The position numbers and the translations under genes were made by a program. From UBA4093 sp036676455 (GTDB lineage Bacteria > Cyanobacteriota > Sericytochromatia > S15B-MN24 > UBA4093): a DNA stretch of 12,378 nucleotides. Positions within the stretch are counted from its first letter, which is position 1, and each line of letters opens with the position of its first letter. A model generated the notes under the pieces. It saw nothing but the letters and a program-made list of their open reading frames with translations, was not told where the DNA came from and ran no database searches. Where the stretch lies: the NCBI GenBank assembly GCA_036676455.1, contig JAKFCW010000026.1:1-12378 (forward strand), in the 5' to 3' direction. This document shows, one piece after another, positions 1 through 6,255 of the stretch.

Positions 1-1
1 C

Positions 2-1024
2 TACCCCAACTCCCGGATCACCATGCTGGTCGAGCCCCGCTGTGCGGGCATCGGAGCCTTCAACCCGGCCATCGACGAGGTGATCACCTTCGACATCAAG
101 GCCAAGCCCGGCCCCGCCGACCTGATGGGCCTCGTCGGCGAGCTGCGCAAGCGCAAGTTCGACTTGGCGATCTCGTCGGGTGGCTCGGCCATGGTGCCGC
201 TCCTGTTGTGGCTGACCGGAGCGCGCTACCGCTCCGGGTACGGCGCGAGCAAGACCGCCCGCCTGCTCACGTACAAGGCCCCGCTGAACAAGCAGCAGTA
301 CGCGGCCGACATGTACTACGACCTGATCCGCGAGTGGGTGCCCAGCCCGAACCGGCTGCCCCAGGTGGCGATCGCACCGGCGGACCGGACCTGGGCCAAG
401 GAGTTCATGGCCGAGCAGGGCGTGCAGCCCGGCGAGTCGGTCGTGATGCTTCACCCCGGCTGCAGCCGCCTCAGCGTCCTCAAGGGCTTCATCAAGAGCT
501 GGGAGCCTGAGAAGTGGGCCGAGCTTTCCCGCCGGCTCGTCGCCGAGGGCGTTCGCGTCATGATCGCCGGCGGTCCCGATGACGAGGAGACCCTGGCGGC
601 CATTCGCGCGCAGCTGAGCGCGGCATCAAGCGCCGGCGGCTCATCGGTTGGCAACGGCGGCTCGATCGTGATTGACGCCGCCGGCAAGACCAAGGGACTG
701 GGGCAGCTTGCGGCACTGGTCGAGCAGGCCAGCGTTCTGGTGGCCGTCGATTCCGCTCCCATGCACCTGGGGGTGGCGGTGGGCAAGCCGACCGTGGCGA
801 TCTTCGGTCCCACCGATCCCAAGAAGCTGCTTCCCGAAGGAACCATTCACCAGGCCGTCCACGTCTCGGGCCTCGAGTGCCGTCCCTGCCTCTGGGATCG
901 CCGCCAGACCACCTGCGAGGCCTTGACCTGCCTCAAGGACCTTTCCGTGGACATGGTCGAGCAAGCGGTCCGTCGGGTGCTTCCCGCCAAGCGCCCGGGC
1001 CCCGTCGACTCGACCGCCCAGTAG
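2..1024 (+). CDS. Glycosyltransferase family 9 (heptosyltransferase-like), 5' end missing
   Basis: The reading frame is open to the left edge (first codons read YPNSRIT before the first visible Met at 23), so the true start lies outside the window. The family transfers heptose or related sugars from nucleotide-sugar donors onto lipopolysaccharide core or similar glycans at the inner face of the cytoplasmic membrane. What is seen: a Rossmann-type second domain with HPGCS near 452-466, a WEPEKWAEL segment near 500-525, and the family signature VAVDSAPMHLG followed by GKPTVAIFGPTDP (about 740-820). The Asp codon at 749 and His codon at 764 match the conserved DSxxxH. A four-cysteine patch (C-x2-C-x8-C-x4-C, about 877-932) is also typical of GT9. 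A Ser/Gly-rich insert (about 619-660) is unusual. Sugar specificity cannot be read from the sequence. It stops 44 bp before the next gene and may be cotranscribed with it. Confidence 0.9.
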   Translation, partial: YPNSRITMLVEPRCAGIGAFNPAIDEVITFDIKAKPGPADLMGLVGELRKRKFDLAISSGGSAMVPLLLWLTGARYRSGYGASKTARLLTYKAPLNKQQYAADMYYDLIREWVPSPNRLPQVAIAPADRTWAKEFMAEQGVQPGESVVMLHPGCSRLSVLKGFIKSWEPEKWAELSRRLVAEGVRVMIAGGPDDEETLAAIRAQLSAASSAGGSSVGNGGSIVIDAAGKTKGLGQLAALVEQASVLVAVDSAPMHLGVAVGKPTVAIFGPTDPKKLLPEGTIHQAVHVSGLECRPCLWDRRQTTCEALTCLKDLSVDMVEQAVRRVLPAKRPGPVDSTAQ

Positions 1025-1068
1025 CCACCCGTCTTAGCCTAGAACACGTAATACCAGGAGCCACTTCC

Positions 1069-1557
1069 ATGACTGATGAGATCAAGACCGCCGTAGCGAA
1101 GATCCCCACCCTGCTAGGGACTGCGGAGGCCCAGGCGGCCTTCGGTGCCGGAGAGCGCGAGGGGGCGGCCTGGATCCAGGGTACGAACGCCCTCGCCGAT
1201 CAGGCCGAGGACACGATCGCCGAGATTCAGGCCAGCTTCGAGGTTCCGTTGAGCGAGAACGAAGCCGATTTCGGCCTCTTCGACCAGCTGGCGGAAGGCT
1301 GGAACCAGCAGCCGCCCACCGAGGAGGAGCTGGCGACGATCACGCTCGGCTGGGGCGCTTACCTCGGCGAGGTGATCCGCAACGTGCTGGGTGGCCAGTG
1401 GATCCTGCGGGCGGATGCCGAACACGTCAGCATCCGCTTCGAGCGCCTGGGCCTCGAGTTCTTCCCGGTTCACGCCGCCATCCGGCGCTTCATGCTCGGC
1501 ATGGACGCCTCGCTCGAGGCGGAGTACGAGAAGCTGGTCGAGACGCTCACCCAGTAA
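1069..1557 (+). CDS. Hypothetical protein, 162 aa, acidic
   Basis: I chose the ATG at 1069 because CAGGAG at 1055-1060 sits 8 nt upstream; the same frame is open further upstream, inside the preceding gene, but with no matching ribosome site. There is no signal peptide or membrane segment, so it is probably cytoplasmic. The N-terminal half is helical and acidic. The C-terminal half has a recognisable pattern, ITLGWGAYLGEVIRNVLGG followed by W and a FFPVHAAIRRFMLG stretch. This recalls small uncharacterised proteins with a YLGEVIRxxxGGxW motif (DUF3806- or immunity-protein-like families), but the assignment is tentative. No catalytic motif is evident. It follows the glycosyltransferase by 44 bp with no terminator between them, so cotranscription is likely. 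Existence is well supported by coding bias and ribosome site; function is unknown. Confidence 0.8.
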   Translation: MTDEIKTAVAKIPTLLGTAEAQAAFGAGEREGAAWIQGTNALADQAEDTIAEIQASFEVPLSENEADFGLFDQLAEGWNQQPPTEEELATITLGWGAYLGEVIRNVLGGQWILRADAEHVSIRFERLGLEFFPVHAAIRRFMLGMDASLEAEYEKLVETLTQ

Positions 1558-1590
1558 CATTTCTCACGCAAGTTTCCGGGGGCGGCGTCC

Positions 1591-1596
1591 TATAAG
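1591..1596 (+). promoter_or_regulatory. Possible -10 element (TATAAG)
   Basis: TATAAG matches five of six bases of the sigma-70 -10 consensus and lies in an AT-richer pocket (1590-1620) of the 111-bp gap before the gene at 1669. No convincing -35 box is present at the usual spacing, so this is a weak call. A GGTTAACC palindrome follows at 1626-1633; the same octamer occurs near the rpsO promoter at 11457-11464. Confidence 0.22.
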
Positions 1597-1668
1597 GTTA
1601 ATGGAAGCTTAAATCTATCACGTCAGGTTAACCTGGACGACGCGTCCACCGGAAAGGGAGAAGGCCCC

Positions 1669-1974
1669 ATGCGCAAGATCCTCTCGTTCGTATCGCCGGA
1701 GCTCGGTATCACCTATCAGGAGCTCTACGGGGAGCTGGCGGATCACGCGGAGACGAGTTTCGAGGAGGCGACCCGCCGCTTCCCGCCCGACGAGGCGGTT
1801 TCGGCCCTGCAGTACCATCGCCGCATGGCGGAGCGCCGGCGCGTGTTCAAGCAGCTTGCCGAGCGCCTTGGCGTCAGCACCGACGTCGTCTTCTCGGCCT
1901 GCACCACCGAAGGCGCGAAGAAGCTGCTGGATGCCCTCGACGCCAAGGACATGCCGCTCGCTGCCGCCAACTAG
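1669..1974 (+). CDS. Hypothetical protein, 101 aa, helical
   Basis: The ATG at 1669 is preceded by AAGGGAG (1654-1660) at 8-nt spacing, which fixes the start. The protein is short, charged and predicted mostly alpha-helical, with no signal peptide or membrane segment. The middle is rich in Arg and Glu (RRMAERRRVFKQLAERLG, about residues 49-66), a possible amphipathic or nucleic-acid-contacting helix. The C-terminal part reads STDVVFSACTTEGAKKLLDAL. I do not recognise the family and assign no function. A strong terminator begins 13 bp after the stop, so this is the last gene of its transcript. It may have its own weak promoter (TATAAG at 1591). Confidence 0.75.
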   Translation: MRKILSFVSPELGITYQELYGELADHAETSFEEATRRFPPDEAVSALQYHRRMAERRRVFKQLAERLGVSTDVVFSACTTEGAKKLLDALDAKDMPLAAAN

Positions 1975-1986
1975 CCTGACCACGAG

Positions 1987-2021
1987 CCGCCCCCTGCTAT
2001 TTAAGGCAGGGGGCGGTTTTT
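1987..2021 (+). terminator. Rho-independent terminator
   Basis: A perfect 11-bp GC-rich stem (CCGCCCCCTGC at 1987-1997 with GCAGGGGGCGG at 2006-2016) encloses the 8-nt loop TATTTAAG and is followed directly by TTTTT (2017-2021) and a further T-rich stretch. It ends the transcript of the small gene at 1669-1974. Confidence 0.94.
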
Positions 2022-2034
2022 CTTTGCCAGGGAC

Positions 2035-2063
2035 TTGTAGGACAGGCAGGCGCGTGGTACAAG
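2035..2063 (+). promoter_or_regulatory. Candidate promoter, possibly giving a leaderless mRNA
   Basis: TTGTAG (2035-2040) and TACAAG (2058-2063) are spaced by 17 bp and resemble -35 and -10 boxes. The expected transcription start falls at about 2070, which is the GTG start codon itself. There is no Shine-Dalgarno sequence before that GTG. The boxes are only partial matches (TTG plus 4/6), so confidence is modest. Confidence 0.33.
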
Positions 2064-2069
2064 ACCCAC

Positions 2070-3467
2070 GTGACTCAACGTATCCTCCTTATCATCATGC
2101 TGATGGCGGGCTTGATCGTTCCGGCGATGCCGGCCGACGCCGCCACCTACACGGTCCACTCCGACGCGGAGGGGACCACGTTTCGCTTCTTCGCGCAGAA
2201 CCCTCGCCTCCTGAAGAAGGTTGGCCTGGCGGACGGCGTGCGCTACGACGTGTCCGTGGCTCACTCGGCCAAGTACACCCTGAAGAAGCCCATGGGACGT
2301 GGCCCCATCCGGGACGTGACCATCGTCCAGCGCGGGAAGAAAGCCTCGGTGACCTTGCGCTGGCGCTTCCCGGTGACTCCCAATCCCCAGTTCACCCGGG
2401 GACGCGTGGAGCTCTACTGGCCCCACGAGCTGGGACGCACCACCACCCGCCGCCTGGCGGACGGAGTGACGCTGAGCCGCACGCATCGCTTCACGGCGGC
2501 GGGCCCCCAGGTGATTCACGTGGTCCGAGCCGACCTCTCGAAGACCTCGCTGACTCCCCAGCTCGCCATCGGCGACGGGGACGGTTTCGGGCTGGAACCC
2601 GTGGGCTCCATCGCGCGCCGTTCGAAGGCCCTGGCGGCCATCAACGGCAGCTTCTTCTCCCCCAAGGGCGGAGAGCCCATCGGCCTTCTGGTGCTCGACG
2701 GCCAGATCATCTCGTCGAGCTACTTCAACCGCTCGGTCTTCGGGATCCGACATGACGGCACCTGCTTCATCGACAACGCCAAGCTACTGGCCGCCGTGCG
2801 GCTGGAGCGCGAGGACAAGGTCTACATCGCCAACGGCGTCAACCAGAATGCGATGCGCGACAAGATCGTGCTCTACACCCACCATTACGGGAACCGCACT
2901 CGGACGGTGCCGGATCCCAGCCGCCGGGAGTTCGCGATCGCCGCGGACGGCACGGTGCTGGCCGCGGCGACTGGAAACATGGAGATCCCCCGCGAGGGCT
3001 ACGTTCTTTCGGGCCAGGGGCAGGCCATCTGGAACCTCAAGAAGTACATTCGCGTCGGGGACCGGGCCGAGGTCTACTCCGAGCTGAACGGCCTCTGGCG
3101 CGGCGTCAAGTACGCGGTCGGCGGTGGCCCCACCCTCGTCGAACGGGGACACGTCAACGTCACCGCCAAGGAGGAGCGCTTCGGGCCCCAGATCGCCCGC
3201 GGGCGCGCCCCTCGCACCGCCATCGGCTACCTGGGCGCCAAGGAGGTCGTGCTGGTGACCGTCGACGGTCGCCACCAGCACTCGGTGGGGATGACCCTCT
3301 ACGAGTTGGCACGCTACCTGCGAGACATCGGAGTGATGGACGCCATCAACCTCGACGGCGGCGGCTCCACCACCCTGGTGGTGGGCGGGCGCACCATGAA
3401 CCGGCCCAGCGATGGGCACGAACGGCCCGTCAACAACGCCCTCCTGCTCAGCGTGGGTCGCCGCTAG
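2070..3467 (+). CDS. Exported phosphodiester glycosidase (NAGPA-domain) family protein
   Basis: 465 aa. The family is related to the enzyme that uncovers mannose-6-phosphate by removing N-acetylglucosamine from a phosphodiester; bacterial members are thought to act on exopolysaccharide, teichoic-acid-like or other phosphodiester-linked sugars. The GTG at 2070 starts a classical Sec signal peptide (TQR, hydrophobic core LLIIMLMAGLIV, AXA-type site PADA/ATY near residue 25), so the protein is exported. Residues about 25-150 form a beta-rich N-terminal region. The catalytic domain shows AINGSFF (N192), GGGPTL (about 351-356), RAPRTAIGY (about 379-387) and the signature NLDGGGSTT (residues 427-435, D429). 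All family landmarks are present, so it is likely active. The natural substrate is not inferable. It stands alone between a terminator upstream and the larC-like gene 91 bp downstream. Starting at Met-10 instead would delete the basic n-region of the signal peptide. Confidence 0.9.
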   Translation: MTQRILLIIMLMAGLIVPAMPADAATYTVHSDAEGTTFRFFAQNPRLLKKVGLADGVRYDVSVAHSAKYTLKKPMGRGPIRDVTIVQRGKKASVTLRWRFPVTPNPQFTRGRVELYWPHELGRTTTRRLADGVTLSRTHRFTAAGPQVIHVVRADLSKTSLTPQLAIGDGDGFGLEPVGSIARRSKALAAINGSFFSPKGGEPIGLLVLDGQIISSSYFNRSVFGIRHDGTCFIDNAKLLAAVRLEREDKVYIANGVNQNAMRDKIVLYTHHYGNRTRTVPDPSRREFAIAADGTVLAAATGNMEIPREGYVLSGQGQAIWNLKKYIRVGDRAEVYSELNGLWRGVKYAVGGGPTLVERGHVNVTAKEERFGPQIARGRAPRTAIGYLGAKEVVLVTVDGRHQHSVGMTLYELARYLRDIGVMDAINLDGGGSTTLVVGGRTMNRPSDGHERPVNNALLLSVGRR

Positions 3468-3519
3468 CTTCGGCGGCTCTGGTTAGCTCGGTCACAGCCT
3501 TTCCTCCCGCCCGCATGGT

Positions 3520-3539
3520 ACTCCCGATCATGGGGGAGT
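3520..3539 (+). promoter_or_regulatory. Hairpin upstream of the larC-like gene
   Basis: ACTCCC (3520-3525) pairs with GGGAGT (3534-3539) across an 8-nt loop, 8 bp before the ribosome site of the next gene. It could be a weak terminator for the preceding gene (only TT follows) or a leader structure. The evidence is the inverted repeat alone. Confidence 0.3.
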
Positions 3540-3546
3540 TTGACCA

Positions 3547-3552
3547 GGGAGG
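3547..3552 (+). promoter_or_regulatory. Ribosome binding site deciding the start of the larC-like gene
   Basis: GGGAGG directly abuts the ATG at 3553 (spacing 0) but lies 6 nt before the in-frame ATG at 3559. The second ATG is therefore the better start. It also gives the family-typical N-terminus MKAAYFDCF. Confidence 0.7.
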
Positions 3553-3558
3553 ATGAGG

Positions 3559-4761
3559 ATGAAGGCGGCATACTTCGATTGCTTCAACGGTGCGAGCGAG
3601 TCGATGCTCCTCGCGGCCCTGCTCGATGCGGGAGCCGACGTCGATCGGCTGCGCGTGGAGCTTACCGAGCTGGTTCCGGATGGTTGCACGCTGAGTCTCG
3701 TTCGCGAGCCCGGCACGCTCGGGGTATGCGTCGAGGTGATCGCGCCCGCGGGGACCTCGCTCAAGGAGATGAAGGACGTCGTCGCCTTCCTTCAAGCCTC
3801 CAAGCTTTCCAAGTCGGTCCAGGAGCGGACGCTGCGGGCCTACCACAAGCTTGCCCTCGCCGAGGCCAAGCTCGGCGGCACCACCTCCGACCGTGTCTTC
3901 CTGCGCGATCACGGCGCCCTCGAGCGCTTCTTGACCGTCGTGGCGATCAGCCTCGCCGTCGAGATGCTGGGCGTCTCGGTCCTCTATGCCTCGCCGCTGC
4001 CGCTGGGGTCGGGACTGGTCCGGACGGCGCAGGGCGTGCTTCCCAATCCGCAGCCGCTGGTGGTGGAGATCCTGGCGGGCGTGCCGGTATACGACAACGG
4101 CGAGCCGGGCGAGAAGGTGACGCCGCTGGCGGCCGCCATTCTGGCGACGATGATCCGGGAGTTCGGCGCCCTGCCGGCATTTCGGCTGGAAGCCCAGGGT
4201 TGGGGCCGGGGGGCGGCGACGGCCGACGGGGGCTTGCCGCAGGCCGTGCGGGTTCTCTTGGGGCAGTTGCAGGCGACGGGCGGCGAGGGTCGCGAGACGG
4301 TGTCGGTGATCGAGACCAACATCGACGACTCCAACCCGCAGTTCTACGAGTACGTGGTGGAGAAGCTGTTTGCCGAGGGGGCGTTGGACGTCTTCTTGAC
4401 GCCGGTGATCATGAAGCGGGGGCGGCCGGCGATCAAGCTGACGGCGATTGCCCCGAACGAGAAGGTGGATGCGCTGGGGGCGATCATCTTCGCGGAGACG
4501 CCGTCGATCGGGATCCGGACGTACCAGGCGGAGCGGCAGGTGCTGAGCCGGGAGATCATGTCGATCCGGACGGACTTCGGGCCGATCCGGGTGAAGGTGT
4601 CGCGGCAGATGGGGGCGATCGCCAACCTCATGCCGGAGTACAAGGACTGCGTGACGGCGGCGCGGACCCAGGGGGTTCCCCTGAAGGTGGTCTGGCAAGC
4701 GACGGTGGCGCAAGCGCTGCAGGAAGTCGGCGGGCCGGGGCTGCCGTCGCCGCGGGCGTGA
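3559..4761 (+). CDS. LarC-like nickel pincer cofactor biosynthesis protein, divergent N-terminal domain
   Basis: 400 aa, full family length (formerly DUF111). LarC inserts nickel into the pyridinium dithiocarboxylate precursor to make the nickel pincer cofactor of lactate racemase-type enzymes, in a CTP-dependent reaction. The C-terminal LarC2 part is well conserved: VSVIETNIDDSNPQFYEY (about residues 251-268), ALDVFLTPVIMKRGRP, and GPIRVKV plus PEYKDC near the end. The N-terminal LarC1 part keeps its frame (DCFNGASESM, SPLPLGSGLVRTAQG, GVPVY, VTPLAAA) but has lost signature residues. The usual SGDM reads SESM, the HFHEVGAxDS region reads VFLRDHGALER, and the His before LPxPxP is Gln. No larB or larE is adjacent. 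It is one continuous gene, not split by the frameshift seen in Lactobacillus. It may be a repurposed paralogue; I am sure of the family, not of the activity. Confidence 0.85.
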   Translation: MKAAYFDCFNGASESMLLAALLDAGADVDRLRVELTELVPDGCTLSLVREPGTLGVCVEVIAPAGTSLKEMKDVVAFLQASKLSKSVQERTLRAYHKLALAEAKLGGTTSDRVFLRDHGALERFLTVVAISLAVEMLGVSVLYASPLPLGSGLVRTAQGVLPNPQPLVVEILAGVPVYDNGEPGEKVTPLAAAILATMIREFGALPAFRLEAQGWGRGAATADGGLPQAVRVLLGQLQATGGEGRETVSVIETNIDDSNPQFYEYVVEKLFAEGALDVFLTPVIMKRGRPAIKLTAIAPNEKVDALGAIIFAETPSIGIRTYQAERQVLSREIMSIRTDFGPIRVKVSRQMGAIANLMPEYKDCVTAARTQGVPLKVVWQATVAQALQEVGGPGLPSPRA

Positions 4762-4835
4762 CGCTTCCTCTCATGCTGGACACACCGTGAGGGCGGGGCC
4801 ATCATGGGGAGGTCGGTGAGGAAGGAGCGAGCGCC

Positions 4836-5330
4836 ATGATCGACTTGACCGTATCCGGGGTGATCCTCGAGCCGCAGTCGCAGGCGCCGATCGTCGTCCT
4901 GAAGGACGCCGAGGATCGGCGGGCCTTGCTGATCTGGGTGGGGGAGTTCGAGGCCAACGCGATCGCCATGGCGCTCGAGAACGTGCGCACTCCGCGGCCC
5001 CTGACCCATGATCTCTTCATGAGCCTGTCGGACGCCATGGGCGCCAAGCTGGTCGAGGTGCGCATCAACGACATGCGCGAGGCGACGTTCTTCGCGGAGC
5101 TGGAGTTCGAGATCGGCGGCCAGCGGCAGGTGGTGGACGCGCGGCCGTCGGATGCGATCGCCTTCGCGCTGCGCGCCGGAGCGCCGATCAAGGCGGCGGA
5201 GCCCGTGATGGACTCCTCGGCGGTGCCCATCAGCCATGCCAAGGAAGAGGAAGAATCCGAGGAGTTCCGGAAGTTCCTCGAGAACGTGAAGCCCAGTGAC
5301 TTCGGGAAGTTCGGGGGAAGTCCGTCCTGA
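4836..5330 (+). CDS. Bifunctional nuclease (BFN, DUF151) domain protein
   Basis: 164 aa. The ATG at 4836 follows AAGGAG (4822-4827) by 8 nt. The single-domain family includes Thermotoga, mycobacterial, cyanobacterial and plant proteins; plant members were reported to have both RNase and DNase activity, but the bacterial role is poorly known. Conserved features seen: VVLKDAEDRRALLIWVGEFE (about residues 20-39), ANAIAMALE, RPLTHDLF (about 54-61), then a beta segment FFAELEFE and the strongly conserved DARPSDAIAFALR (about residues 101-113). The C-terminal tail is acidic (KEEEESEE) and probably unstructured. There is no signal peptide, so it is cytoplasmic. The gene begins 74 bp after the larC-like gene with no terminator between, so the two may be cotranscribed. 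A palindromic repeat starts 2 bp after its stop. Confidence 0.92.
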   Translation: MIDLTVSGVILEPQSQAPIVVLKDAEDRRALLIWVGEFEANAIAMALENVRTPRPLTHDLFMSLSDAMGAKLVEVRINDMREATFFAELEFEIGGQRQVVDARPSDAIAFALRAGAPIKAAEPVMDSSAVPISHAKEEEESEEFRKFLENVKPSDFGKFGGSPS

Positions 5331-5331
5331 A

Positions 5332-5385
5332 CGTCATTCCCGCGAAAGCGGGAATTCACTGGTCCCCGTTTTCACGGGGATGACG
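5332..5385. repeat. Compound palindromic intergenic repeat (REP/MITE-like)
   Basis: Short outer arms CGTCAT (5332-5337) and ATGACG (5380-5385) enclose two hairpins. The first is TTCCCGC-GAAA-GCGGGAA (5337-5354); the second is TCCCCGT-TTTC-ACGGGGA (5363-5380). Together they can fold as a cross-shaped element. The sequence strongly resembles dispersed repeats of the form TCATTCCCGCGAAAGCGGGAA found in many bacterial genomes. It lies between two convergent genes (stops at 5330 and 5418), so it may also act as a two-way transcription or mRNA-decay barrier, although no T-run follows. Confidence 0.85.
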
Positions 5386-5417
5386 GGAAGGTGAGAGCGG
5401 GAGTGACGCTCGGGGCG

Positions 5418-6071
5418 CTAAAGCGGCTCTGCGGCGACGACCCGGTCCCAGCTGAGCTGGGTGAGTTCCTGATCGAGCGACCGTGCCTCATTCCAGAGGC
5501 CGGTCGCTTTTCCTTCGATCTCGGCGGCGATGGCGGGGACCTCGCGGCTCTTGGCGAGGGCGTAGAGGCTGCAGGCCATGGTGGCGGCAGCGGCGGTGCG
5601 TGCCGCGAGGAAGGCGGCCGAGGTGCTTTGCGGGTGGCCGTAGCGCAGGACGGATTCGGCGAGGGCCAGGACTTCCCTGGCGGACTGCGCGAGGGAGAGC
5701 GGGTTCTTGGCCTGGTTCGAGAGCGCGAGGGCGATGCAGTCACGCCGGACGCCCTGCTCCTCTGAGGAGCTCTGAGGCAGGGCGTAGGCGTGGCTGAGCC
5801 GGTTTGCGGAGATGGCGTCCTGGTCGATGGCTTCCTGCAGGCCGTCGGAGAGGGCTTCGGCGCGGGTGATGATGCGGTTCATCTCCTCGGTCATGGGCTC
5901 GAAGCCTTCGCGGCCCAGGGTCTTGCGGGCGGCCATGGCGACGAGGCTGGCGGCGAAGGCGGCCTGCATGGCGGCTCCCCCGACGGTCCCTGGGGCCTGG
6001 GGGCTGGCGAACTCTTCGAAGAGCTCTTCGAGGGGGTAGCGGTACGAGGGAAGGTTTGCGGGTTTAGTCAC
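5418..6071 (-). CDS. Cyclodeaminase/cyclohydrolase family protein (FTCD C-terminal-like)
   Basis: 217 aa, all-helical. The family includes the cyclodeaminase half of formiminotransferase-cyclodeaminase and the bacterial FchA methenyl-tetrahydrofolate cyclohydrolases, i.e. one-carbon folate metabolism in the cytoplasm. Seen: LEELFEEFASPQAPG then an Ala-rich helix AAFAASLVAMAARKTLG (about residues 36-53), the conserved IDQDAISANRLSHAYALP (about 82-99), a helix NPLSLAQSAREVLALAES, and GHPQSTSAAFLAAR (about 145-158). Two landmarks differ: the usual PTPGGGSAAA loop reads QAPGTVGGAA, and the usual SD after the Asn/Pro turn reads STS. Substrate and activity are therefore uncertain. The start is GTG at 6071-6069; no clear Shine-Dalgarno precedes it (only AGAGAGA). 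The Met-free N-terminus matches family length. It is transcribed alone from a strong extended -10 promoter, divergent from the lipoprotein gene. Confidence 0.85.
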   Translation of the reverse strand: MTKPANLPSYRYPLEELFEEFASPQAPGTVGGAAMQAAFAASLVAMAARKTLGREGFEPMTEEMNRIITRAEALSDGLQEAIDQDAISANRLSHAYALPQSSSEEQGVRRDCIALALSNQAKNPLSLAQSAREVLALAESVLRYGHPQSTSAAFLAARTAAAATMACSLYALAKSREVPAIAAEIEGKATGLWNEARSLDQELTQLSWDRVVAAEPL

Positions 6072-6118
6072 CGGAGGTCTCTCTTGCTAGGTAAGGGCCG
6101 GATGGCCGAGCAAAGGGC

Positions 6119-6127
6119 ATTATAGCA
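6119..6127 (-). promoter_or_regulatory. Extended -10 promoter for the cyclodeaminase-family gene
   Basis: On the minus strand the sequence reads TGCTATAAT, a perfect TATAAT with the TGn extension. No good -35 is seen, which fits extended -10 promoters. Transcription would start near 6112, giving a leader of about 40 nt before the GTG at 6071. Confidence 0.6.
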
Positions 6128-6169
6128 TGGGGCGTTCCACTCCCTTTCCGCATGAGGCTTGCTCAAGCG

Positions 6170-6199
6170 TTAACCCGCACGTTACAATGAAGTTATAAC
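6170..6199 (+). promoter_or_regulatory. Candidate promoter region of the first lipoprotein gene
   Basis: This AT-rich pocket holds two overlapping candidates. One is TTAACC (6170-6175) with TATAAC (6194-6199) at 18-bp spacing. The other is a -10-like TACAAT (6183-6188) without a clear -35. Either would give a leader of about 50-65 nt. The choice between them cannot be made from sequence alone. Confidence 0.4.
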
Positions 6200-6228
6200 T
6201 TTCGCTTAATCTACGACGCATTGTTTAC

Positions 6229-6241
6229 ATGTGGCCCACAT
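6229..6241. promoter_or_regulatory. 13-bp inverted repeat before the lipoprotein ribosome site
   Basis: ATGTGG and CCACAT flank a single central C. The loop is too small for an RNA hairpin, so if it is functional it would be a protein-binding site in the leader, just before AGGAG at 6245-6249. It also explains a spurious in-frame ATG at 6229, which lacks a ribosome site. Confidence 0.3.
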
Positions 6242-6255
6242 CAGAGGAGAAAACG

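Noticed and set aside
3460..3477. GCCGC/GCGGC inverted repeat at the end of the glycosidase gene as a terminator
   Set aside because: The stem is only 5 bp, overlaps the stop codon and has no T-run. Chance pairing in GC-rich DNA is likely.
3448..4713. Long minus-strand open frame opposite the larC-like gene
   Set aside because: His/Arg/Pro-rich composition typical of antisense frames in GC-rich DNA. The plus strand has a full-length protein with family motifs and a ribosome site.
6073..6078. Plus-strand GGAGGT near the start of the cyclodeaminase gene
   Set aside because: No start codon follows at usable spacing with a credible reading frame. On the coding strand it reads ACCTCC, which is not a ribosome site.
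6229..6255. Upstream ATG extending the first lipoprotein
   Set aside because: It has no ribosome site and would place nine extra residues before an already complete lipoprotein signal peptide. AGGAG fits the ATG at 6256.
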